From Oscillospiraceae bacterium (lineage in GTDB: Bacteria; Bacillota_A; Clostridia; Oscillospirales; Ruminococcaceae): 27,356 nt of DNA. Shown in pieces: positions 1-6,978 of the stretch. The notes below the pieces were generated by a model that was not told the origin of the DNA, ran no database searches, and saw nothing but the letters and a program-made list of their open reading frames with translations. Within the stretch, counting starts at the first letter, position 1, and the number at the start of each line of letters is the position of its first letter. Where the stretch lies: NCBI GenBank assembly GCA_017523995.1, contig JAFWUX010000002.1, forward strand, positions 1 to 27,356, written 5' to 3'. The translations under genes and the position numbers were made by a program.

Positions 1-1022
1 CAATGGCTCATATTGCGGAAATCCTGAATGCGGAGAAAATCCCGTCGCCGTCTGAATACTACTATGGAAAAATCGGCAAGCCCAACCGAAAATCTGTAGC
101 CAATCTCTGGTGCAGAACATCTGTCAGGCGAATCCTGAAGAATCCGATCTACATCGGGACAATGGCGCAGCTTCGCACCACAACGGTCAGTTACAAGAAT
201 CATAAGGTAATCCGCAAAAACAAAGAAGATTGGATCACGGTCGAGCATAACCATGAGCCGATTATCTCACAGGAGCTGTGGAATAAAGTGCGGGAATTGG
301 ACGAGTCCGTAAGCAAAGGAAAGCGCGACAGCTGCGGAAATGTCGCGTTGTTTTCGGGAATGCTGTACTGTCAGGACTGCGGCTACAAAATGAAGAAAAT
401 CTGGCTTAATCGGAAAAAGGGCGATATCGGTTATTCCTGCGGGTATCGGGCACGGTTCGGAAAAGAATTCTGCTCCACACATACGATCAGGGAATCAGCG
501 CTGGCAGCTCTGGTAATCGAGGATATTCAATCCAAGCTGCGGTTGATTATTGACGAGGACAAGGCAAGAAAACAGTTTCTTGAAAAGAAGTCCGGTGTCC
601 GATCTTCTCAGACTGCAAGTGATACAAAGCGAAAGCGTGAGATTGAACATCGTCTTGCCGAGCTGGATACTCTGACACAGAGCGTGTATGAGAATATGGT
701 GCTCGGCAAGATTCCAGAGGATGTTTGCGTGAAGCTGCTGGGAAAATACCAAGAGGAGAGCAAAGCCTTGCAGATTGAGGAGGATACCGTTCAGGAACGG
801 CTTGATGCGGTCAATCAGGATGAACAGGATGTGGATGAGTTTATCCGCCGGCTGAAAAAATATGCTGGGGTTGAGGTACTAACCCGTGAAATGCTCATTG
901 AACTGGTAGAATACATCACGATTGAAGATATCCCTGAGAACCGCAATACGCCGAGAAAAGTCCACATCTACTACAAATTCCTTGACAAAGCTCTTCCCAA
1001 CAGGCACAATGCGAAGTTTTAA
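1..1022 (+). CDS. Large serine recombinase, C-terminal part (5' truncated by window edge)
   Basis: This is the C-terminal part of a large serine (resolvase/invertase-type) recombinase of the kind that integrates and excises mobile elements. The open frame runs in from the left edge; the first Met (base 3) is probably internal because the N-terminal catalytic resolvase domain is absent. Visible parts are the end of the Recombinase domain (about residues 1-90 from that Met, with RRILKNPIYIG), a Cys4 zinc beta-ribbon (C123, C126, C146, C157), a charged helical coiled-coil stretch (about 205-285) and a C-terminal strand region ending near IYYKFLDKAL, typical of the family's natural end. The gene is visibly more A+T-rich than the following genes, consistent with acquired DNA. 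By family knowledge it acts on att sites and may be the last gene of an element extending to the left. Family assignment is firm; the exact element type is unknown. Confidence 0.9.
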   Translation, partial: MAHIAEILNAEKIPSPSEYYYGKIGKPNRKSVANLWCRTSVRRILKNPIYIGTMAQLRTTTVSYKNHKVIRKNKEDWITVEHNHEPIISQELWNKVRELDESVSKGKRDSCGNVALFSGMLYCQDCGYKMKKIWLNRKKGDIGYSCGYRARFGKEFCSTHTIRESALAALVIEDIQSKLRLIIDEDKARKQFLEKKSGVRSSQTASDTKRKREIEHRLAELDTLTQSVYENMVLGKIPEDVCVKLLGKYQEESKALQIEEDTVQERLDAVNQDEQDVDEFIRRLKKYAGVEVLTREMLIELVEYITIEDIPENRNTPRKVHIYYKFLDKALPNRHNAKF

Positions 1023-1120
1023 GTATGTATTGACACATCTCCATTTGAACTGTTTACACCTTAAGAATCCCTTATTTTGTGAGTTGAGAATTTCAACGTA
1101 TTTACATTACTTTTCTTATA

Positions 1121-1200
1121 GTGGGATTCCAAAGGGATAGCATCCCTTTGGCGGGGTATGGGGCAGCGCCCCATTATAATCATCGCGCAGCGATACCTTT
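1121..1200. repeat. Structured intergenic element I (three consecutive hairpins)
   Basis: Three perfect short-loop hairpins follow one another. They are 1129-1138/1142-1151 (10 bp, loop AGC), 1158-1164/1168-1174 (7 bp, loop AGC) and 1182-1186/1190-1194 (ATCGC-GCA-GCGAT). The last hairpin and its flank, CATCGCG(C/A)AGCGATACCTT, recur at 13584-13602, so this belongs to the same modular family as the elements at 13431 and 21187. No coding potential is visible. Confidence 0.6.
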
Positions 1201-1211
1201 ATCGACAAGCT

Positions 1212-1245
1212 GAAGCCGCCCAATTCTGTATCATTGAGCGGCTTC
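1212..1245. other. Intergenic hairpin between convergent genes
   Basis: GAAGCCGC at 1212-1219 pairs with GCGGCTTC at 1238-1245, and CAAT/ATTG extend the stem across one mismatch, leaving an 8-base loop. It lies between the converging recombinase and S41 genes and could block transcription from either side, but there is no strong T-tract, so it is not called a terminator. The rest of 1023-1314 holds element I and no gene. Confidence 0.4.
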
Positions 1246-1314
1246 ATTCTGTTTATGCATAAAAGCGGGATTCCAGAGGTTTACTGACCCTTTGGCGGAG
1301 TCTCATGATAGACC

Positions 1315-3645
1315 TTATTTCTCCTCTTCTTTTCTGCGGAGGACGCCGGAGCCTGCGACTGCAGCGGAACCTGCGCCGAGCAGGAGCAGTGCGGCTGCCA
1401 GTGCAGCGGCGGTGCCGAGGGAGTTGTTGCCGGTCTGCGGGAGATTGACCTCGCCGCCCTTGCTGTCCTTGCCGATGCCGGTATCCGGATTGACTGTGTA
1501 GGTATCGAGCACCTTGCCGGCTGCATCTGTGATCTCAATGGTGACGGTGCCGTCTGCGTTCTCCTTTGCAGCGGTGTTTGCAGGCGCCTTGCCGTTCTTG
1601 GATTCGTAATCCTTGGAAGCCATCTTTTTCAGGTCGCTGACGGAATACTTCTTTGCAGCGGTCTGCGGTGCGGTGGTCTCGGTCGCTTTTGTCTCAGTGG
1701 TCTGTGCAGCGGTTGTCTCGCCGGAGGTGACTGCGGTTGTCACGGTTGTTGTGGTTGTTGTCTCAGAGGATGCGGATTCCGGTGCAGTGGTCTCTGCCGG
1801 TGTGGTGACTTTTTCCGCGGTGCCGTAGAACTCGTCAAAATACTTGCTGATGTTTGCGAAGTTATAGGTCTCGGAGAAATCCTTGCTGCCGTCCTCGAGA
1901 TACTTCACGTTCTCATAGTGCGGCTTGATGCCTGCATCAATGCTCTTGCCTTCCTGATCGAGCAGTGTGGTGCCGGTCGAGATTGCAAACGGAATGCCGT
2001 CCGCAGTGACATGATATTCCACAGCGCAGGCACCGCCGCCGCTCTGCTCGCCCATCAGCAGAATGCCGTTATCCTTTGCGAGCGAGGGCATCCAGTTGCC
2101 GCAGGAGAAGGAACACTGCGAGGTGATGATGCCGTAGCGGAGATCGGGCTTGAATGCCGCATCCTTTTCATCAAATGCCTTGTCCAGATTCTTATCGACC
2201 TTGAAGGGCTCATCCGCCATTTTGCCGAGGGTGTTGTCTGCCATCACAACATGGTCAAGTCCTGTCATAATGTTCATCATATACTGAACAACCAGTGTGA
2301 TGCCGCCGACATTCGTACCGAGATCAACCACGAAATTCTTGATTGCCGGATTTTCGTCGGCTCTGCGGACTGCCTGATAGAACGAGGTCAGGACATCCTG
2401 CGGCAGTTCGCCGTCTTCCAGATAGTAGCCCTTCCAGCCCTCAGCGGAGACAACGAACTGCTCGAAGGAGAAGATTGCGGTATCGCCCTTTTCGATGTAG
2501 AATGCGCCGGGCATTTCCTCTGTGTAATCAGCACCTTCGTTTTCCAGCATTGCCTGTCTTGCTGCGTATACGGAATTAACGGTTATTCTTGAAATATACT
2601 GATCACCGACGTAGTCAATGGAGTTTTCGAGATTCAGATTGTAGGTTGCAGCCTTCTCACGGAACTGAGCGATATAATCCTGATTGCTCAGCGGGGCTGC
2701 GGTAAATGTGGTATGACCGCCGTCCCAGAGGTAGCCGTTCAGGAGGTCAATGCCGACCGAGTAATCCATCAGGCTTTCGGAGTTCAGCAGTTTCTTGATG
2801 TAGCGCGTGGAGTCATTTCCCTCGGAGAGCATGCCGTCCAGACCTTTTTCACGCATCAGCTCGGTGTAGGGCGATCTGCCGGGGAAACCGTAGTACAGGT
2901 CAAATGCAAAGCACAATTCATCGTAGTTGTACTTTACGAAATCGGCAGGTCTGCCGTTCTGATACTGCTCGACCAGCGCGCTTGCGTGCTCCGGCGAACG
3001 GGCAATCAGATAGTTCATAAAGTTCGATGTCAGATCCTTGCCGAAGATCAGCGTGTTTTCCATATAGCTTGCGTTGCGCATGCCGTGATAGAACATGTCG
3101 CAGAGTGTCGGCAGCGGGCACCAGAGATCGTCTCCGCTGCTGCGCAGGTCGATGTTATATTTTGCGAGGTCGAGCGAGAGTGCGGTCTTGTCATCTGCGT
3201 GATCTTCTGCATCATCCGCCTCCTGCACAAAGAGGTGCTGGGTGTAATCCGAACCGTCATGATTCTCCAGCGGCTCAAGGAAGGTCGGTCTGTCCTCGGC
3301 AGTGACGGTATCCTTGACGGTATCGAACACGCCGGTTGTGCCGTAGGGGACTTTGACGTCAAAGACGCCGTCGCCGCGGTTTGTGATCTCGAGCGTATCG
3401 TCAACCCAGAGCGTATAGTAGTCGCTGAGCTTAACATAGGGCACGTTCGGCAGATCTTCATAGAAGCGGCAGTCAATCGCGGAGACATCCTCCGGCGAAT
3501 AGTGCAGCACAGGGAGCTGCGCTGCGGTGAAGTCTGCTTCGGCGGCGTTCTCCGCCTCTGCTGCGAATGCGGTCATGCAGGGCATTGCTGCTAAGATTGC
3601 AAGTGCCGAGATTCCTGCAACGGTTTTGGTGAAAACTTTGGACAT
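1315..3645 (-). CDS. Exported, sortase-anchored S41-peptidase-like protein
   Basis: The 776-residue product is exported and covalently attached to the cell wall. Residues 1-28 are a signal peptide (Lys-containing start, hydrophobic core, probable cut after AFA). A unique N-terminal region runs to about 385. An S41 (C-terminal-processing/tricorn type) peptidase core spans about 388-580, with NFVVDLGTNVGG before it, SFSCG at 512-516 as the likely serine loop, and a Gly-rich GEQSGGGA loop. A Thr/Ala-rich linker (612-664) and a small beta-type domain (about 665-730) follow, then LPQTG at 735-739, a hydrophobic helix and a basic tail (RRKEEEK), the class A sortase signal. The Lys of CtpA-type Ser-Lys dyads is not evident in the Gly-rich loop, so activity is unproven. 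A ribosome site GGAGG lies just upstream of the ATG. Its role (peptide processing or cell-wall function) is unknown. Confidence 0.88.
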   Translation of the reverse strand: MSKVFTKTVAGISALAILAAMPCMTAFAAEAENAAEADFTAAQLPVLHYSPEDVSAIDCRFYEDLPNVPYVKLSDYYTLWVDDTLEITNRGDGVFDVKVPYGTTGVFDTVKDTVTAEDRPTFLEPLENHDGSDYTQHLFVQEADDAEDHADDKTALSLDLAKYNIDLRSSGDDLWCPLPTLCDMFYHGMRNASYMENTLIFGKDLTSNFMNYLIARSPEHASALVEQYQNGRPADFVKYNYDELCFAFDLYYGFPGRSPYTELMREKGLDGMLSEGNDSTRYIKKLLNSESLMDYSVGIDLLNGYLWDGGHTTFTAAPLSNQDYIAQFREKAATYNLNLENSIDYVGDQYISRITVNSVYAARQAMLENEGADYTEEMPGAFYIEKGDTAIFSFEQFVVSAEGWKGYYLEDGELPQDVLTSFYQAVRRADENPAIKNFVVDLGTNVGGITLVVQYMMNIMTGLDHVVMADNTLGKMADEPFKVDKNLDKAFDEKDAAFKPDLRYGIITSQCSFSCGNWMPSLAKDNGILLMGEQSGGGACAVEYHVTADGIPFAISTGTTLLDQEGKSIDAGIKPHYENVKYLEDGSKDFSETYNFANISKYFDEFYGTAEKVTTPAETTAPESASSETTTTTTVTTAVTSGETTAAQTTETKATETTAPQTAAKKYSVSDLKKMASKDYESKNGKAPANTAAKENADGTVTIEITDAAGKVLDTYTVNPDTGIGKDSKGGEVNLPQTGNNSLGTAAALAAALLLLGAGSAAVAGSGVLRRKEEEK

Positions 3646-3726
3646 ACGTTCCTCCTGATAAAATTGAAATTATAGAGTGGCGATTGTAAAATCTTAAACA
3701 TCGGTATTGATTTTACGAACACTCGT

Positions 3727-3756
3727 ATTATAACACTCTGCGCATGCAAAAGTCAA
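3727..3756 (-). promoter_or_regulatory. Promoter of the S41-like gene
   Basis: On the minus strand TTGACT (3756-3751) is followed after 18 bases by a perfect TATAAT (3732-3727). Transcription would start near 3720, leaving a leader of about 75 bases. The promoter diverges from the alaS promoter about 75 bases away. Confidence 0.8.
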
Positions 3757-3831
3757 GTGAAGATGTGTTAAGGTCGGCTAAGGTTATCTTAAGACAGCGA
3801 AAAATGCCCGTATCAGCCCGAAAATGTCTGC

Positions 3832-3867
3832 TTGACAAAAAAGCGTTTTTGCAGTATACTATATACT
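3832..3867 (+). promoter_or_regulatory. alaS promoter with inverted repeat over the -10
   Basis: TTGACA (3832-3837) is followed after 17 bases by TATACT (3855-3860). A second TATACT lies at 3862-3867. CAGTATA (3852-3858) and TATACTG (3862-3868) form a perfect inverted repeat with a 3-base centre across the -10. The leader before alaS is only about 60 bases, too short for a T-box, so tRNA-sensing control of this type is not supported. Confidence 0.8.
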
Positions 3868-3930
3868 GTATTGTTATGCGAGCATGCATGACTGCCATTA
3901 TTTTCTGAAACGAAAGGAATCCTGAATACT

Positions 3931-6564
3931 ATGGAATGGACAGGTCTCAACGAGCTGCGCGAAAAGTATCTCTCTTTCTTTGAGAGCAAGTCGCATACCC
4001 GTATGGACAGCGCATCTCTGATCCCGAAGGGCGATAACTCCCTGCTTCTGATCAACTCCGGCATGGCGCCGCTGAAAAAATACTTCCTTGGACAGGCGGT
4101 TCCGCCCAATGTCCGCGTGACCACATGTCAGAAATGCATCCGCACACCGGATATCGAGAGCGTCGGCAAGACCGCCCGTCACGGCACATTTTTCGAGATG
4201 CTCGGCAACTTCTCCTTCGGCGATTATTTCAAGCATGAGGCGATTGCATGGGCATGGGAATTCCTGACCGGCGTGCTTGCAATCCCGCCCGAGAAGCTCT
4301 GGATCACCGTTTTCGAGAGCGATGACGAGGCGGAGCAGATCTGGGAGAAGGAGATCGGCATTCCGCATGAGCGCATCATCCGTCTGGGCAAGGCGGATAA
4401 CTTCTGGGAGCACGGCTCCGGTCCCTGCGGCCCCTGCTCGGAGATTCACTTCGACCGCGGCGAGGCTTACGGCCCGTTCGAGAGCTTTGAACAGGCAAGC
4501 GACTGCGACCGCGTCATCGAGATCTGGAACCTCGTGTTCTCGCAGTTTGACAGCGACGGCAAGGGTCACTATGCCGAGATGAAGAACAAGAACATCGACA
4601 CCGGCATGGGTCTTGAGCGTCTCGCATGCGTCATGCAGGGCGTGGACAACATCTTCGAGGTTGACACCGTCCAGAACATCATGAAGCATATCTGCAAAAT
4701 CGCAGGCATTGATTACCACACCAATGACAAGACCGACGTTTCGCTGCGTGTTGTCACCGACCACATCCGTTCGACCGTGTTCATGATCGGCGACGGCATC
4801 ACACCGGCAAATGACGGCAGAGGCTATGTCCTCAAGAGACTGCTCCGCAGAGCTGCGCGTCACGGCAGACTGCTCGGCATCAATGAGCCGTTCCTCTATC
4901 AGGTCGCGGAGACTGTCATTCACGAGAATTCATCTGCATATCCGGAGCTGAAGGAGAAGCAGGAGCTCATCACAAAGATCATCCGTCACGAGGAGGAGAG
5001 CTTCGCCCGCACGATCGACCGCGGCACCGAGCTGCTCGTTTCCTCGATCAAAACACTGAAGGCATCCGGCAGCACCGTCATTGACGGCGAGACGGCATTC
5101 AGCCTCAGCGATACCTACGGCTTCCCGATCGACCTGACCATCGAAATGGCAGAGGAACAGGGCATGACCGTTGATGAAGAAGGCTTCCGCCGCTGCATGG
5201 ATGAGCAGAAGCAGCGTGCAAGAGCAGACCGCGCGTCCAAGGTCAAGACCTCGTGGGGCGGCGATGCGGCTGTTCCGAAGGGACTCCCGAAAACCGTATT
5301 TACCGGCTACACCGAGACCGAGGGCGAGGCAAAGATCATTGCAATCCTCTCGGACGGCAAGGCTGTGGATACACTCGAAGCAGGCACCGACGGCGTCCTG
5401 ATCCTTGACCGCACACCGTTCTATGCTGAGAGCGGCGGTCAGGTCGGCGACAGCGGCGAAATCTCTGCAGACGGCACATTCTCCGTCGGCGATACCCAGA
5501 AGGGCGGCGACGGTCAGTTCCTGCACATGGGTACGATGGAGCAGGGCACGCTCAGAGTCGGCGATACTGTCACCGCAAAGATCGACGTCAAGCGCCGCAA
5601 GGCGATCATGCGCAACCACACCGCAGCGCATCTGCTGCAGGCTGCACTGCGCAAGGTGCTCGGCGACCATGTCCATCAGGCAGGTCAGCTGGTCAATGCA
5701 GAGCGCTGCCGCTTTGACTTCTCGCACTTCTCCGGCATGACCGCGCAGGAGCTCCAGCGTGTTGAGGAGCTGCTTAATGCAGAGATTCTGAACGCACTGC
5801 CGGTTTCCACCGAGGAAATGCCGATTGACGAGGCAAAGAAGCTCGGCGCGATGGCACTGTTCGGCGAAAAATACGGCGATGTCGTCCGCGTTGTCCGCGC
5901 AGGCGATGAGTCGATCGAATTCTGCGGCGGTACGCATGTCCGCAACACCGCAGAGATCGGACTCTGCAAGATTCTTTCGGAAAGCTCCGTTGCGGCAGGT
6001 GTCCGCAGAATCGAGCTCGCAACCGGCGAAAATGTCCTGAAGCTCATCCGTGAGCAGGAGAACACCCTCGCAGAGACCGCACGCATCCTCAAGGTCACGA
6101 ATCCGGTCGAGCTGCCGGAAAAGGCAACTGCAATCGTCAATGAGACGCGCAATCTGAGCCGCGAGGTCGAATCGCTGACTGCAAAGCTTGCAAACAGCCA
6201 GATCACGGACATCTTCTCCGGCGCAAAGGAGATCAACGGCGTCAAGATCGTTTCCGCAATGCTGACCGACGTCAAGCCGGATGCACTGCGTTCGCTCGGC
6301 GACCAGATCCGCGATGAGGAGGAAAACGTCATTGCCCTGCTCGCAGGCGTCAACGGCGAGAGCGGCAACTTCTGCTGCGTCTGCTCCAAGAGCGCGGTTG
6401 CAAAGGGTGCGCACGCGGGCAAGATCATTCAGCGTGTTGCAGCGGTCACAGGCGGCAAGGGCGGCGGACGTCCTGACAGCGCAATGGGCAGCATCGGCAA
6501 GAGCTATATGGTCGATGAAGCACTTGGCATGCTCCAGAGCATTGCCGGCGAATTCCTGAAATAA
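3931..6564 (+). CDS. alaS: Alanyl-tRNA synthetase
   Basis: This cytoplasmic enzyme charges tRNA-Ala and clears mischarged Ser/Gly-tRNA. The 877-residue length is normal for the bacterial enzyme. The class II catalytic core fills about residues 1-240, with the conserved LINSGMAPLKKYF and ARHGTFFEMLGNFSFGDYF segments. The editing domain shows its zinc-site motifs HTAAH near 563-567 and CGGTH near 664-668. The C-Ala/DHHA1 region ends with GGKGGGRPD near 841-849. All diagnostic residues expected of an active, editing-competent enzyme are visible. The start is supported by GAAAGGAAT upstream and by homology of MEWTGLNELREKYL to the usual N-terminus. It is transcribed from its own consensus promoter; the HIT gene lies 66 bases downstream. 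Confidence 0.98.
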   Translation: MEWTGLNELREKYLSFFESKSHTRMDSASLIPKGDNSLLLINSGMAPLKKYFLGQAVPPNVRVTTCQKCIRTPDIESVGKTARHGTFFEMLGNFSFGDYFKHEAIAWAWEFLTGVLAIPPEKLWITVFESDDEAEQIWEKEIGIPHERIIRLGKADNFWEHGSGPCGPCSEIHFDRGEAYGPFESFEQASDCDRVIEIWNLVFSQFDSDGKGHYAEMKNKNIDTGMGLERLACVMQGVDNIFEVDTVQNIMKHICKIAGIDYHTNDKTDVSLRVVTDHIRSTVFMIGDGITPANDGRGYVLKRLLRRAARHGRLLGINEPFLYQVAETVIHENSSAYPELKEKQELITKIIRHEEESFARTIDRGTELLVSSIKTLKASGSTVIDGETAFSLSDTYGFPIDLTIEMAEEQGMTVDEEGFRRCMDEQKQRARADRASKVKTSWGGDAAVPKGLPKTVFTGYTETEGEAKIIAILSDGKAVDTLEAGTDGVLILDRTPFYAESGGQVGDSGEISADGTFSVGDTQKGGDGQFLHMGTMEQGTLRVGDTVTAKIDVKRRKAIMRNHTAAHLLQAALRKVLGDHVHQAGQLVNAERCRFDFSHFSGMTAQELQRVEELLNAEILNALPVSTEEMPIDEAKKLGAMALFGEKYGDVVRVVRAGDESIEFCGGTHVRNTAEIGLCKILSESSVAAGVRRIELATGENVLKLIREQENTLAETARILKVTNPVELPEKATAIVNETRNLSREVESLTAKLANSQITDIFSGAKEINGVKIVSAMLTDVKPDALRSLGDQIRDEEENVIALLAGVNGESGNFCCVCSKSAVAKGAHAGKIIQRVAAVTGGKGGGRPDSAMGSIGKSYMVDEALGMLQSIAGEFLK

Positions 6565-6579
6565 TCGGTATATGACGGA

Positions 6580-6608
6580 TGCCGGAGCACCGCAGGCGTT
6601 CTCCGGCA
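6580..6608 (+). other. Hairpin between alaS and the HIT gene
   Basis: TGCCGGAG (6580-6587) pairs perfectly with CTCCGGCA (6601-6608) around a 13-base loop just after alaS. No T-tract follows; the next bases lead into the ribosome site of the HIT gene. It may be a processing or mRNA-stability element rather than a terminator. Confidence 0.4.
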
Positions 6609-6630
6609 CCGCTGAAAAAGGAGGATCACT

Positions 6631-6978
6631 ATGGATTGTCTGTTCTGTAAGATCATTGCCGGAGAGATTCCGAGCACCAAGGTTTATGAGGATGAATATG
6701 TCTACGCATTCAAGGACATCAATCCGATTGCACCGCTGCACTATCTGTTTATTCCGAAGCAGCATATTTCCGGCGCATCCGCGATCACCGAGGAGAATGC
6801 CGAGGTTGTCGGCAAGATTTTCACGGCAATTGCAAAGGTCGCTGCACAGGAAAAGCTGGATTCCGGCTTCCGTGTCATCACAAACTGCGGTAATGATGCC
6901 GGTCAGACCGTTCCGCACCTGCACTTCCACCTGATTGCAGGTCAGAAAATGGGCTGGTCTGCCGAACAGGGTGTGTGA
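6631..6978 (+). CDS. hinT: HIT (histidine triad) family nucleotide-binding protein
   Basis: This 115-residue cytoplasmic protein has the complete architecture of the HinT branch of the HIT family. It has an N-terminal CLFCKIIAGEIPS, a central beta sheet with HYLFIPKQHI, and the triad VPHLHFHLIAG near residues 97-107. Family members hydrolyse purine nucleoside phosphoramidates, including aminoacyl-adenylates, with the central His as nucleophile. That makes its position directly after alaS suggestive, but a functional link is inference. A strong ribosome site (AAAGGAGGATC) precedes the ATG. Its stop codon overlaps the GTG start of the next gene by four bases, indicating translational coupling. 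Confidence 0.93.
   Translation: MDCLFCKIIAGEIPSTKVYEDEYVYAFKDINPIAPLHYLFIPKQHISGASAITEENAEVVGKIFTAIAKVAAQEKLDSGFRVITNCGNDAGQTVPHLHFHLIAGQKMGWSAEQGV

Noticed and set aside
922..1140. Small open frame overlapping the recombinase end
   Set aside because: It overlaps the recombinase in another frame, has no ribosome site and runs into the hairpin element.
1918..3594. Plus-strand open frames opposite the S41-like gene
   Set aside because: The minus-strand frame has a signal peptide, a sortase signal, a ribosome site and a promoter; the plus-strand frames have none.
3869..3930. T-box riboswitch before alaS
   Set aside because: The leader is only about 60 bases, with no room for the specifier and antiterminator domains and no TGGNACCGCG-like element.
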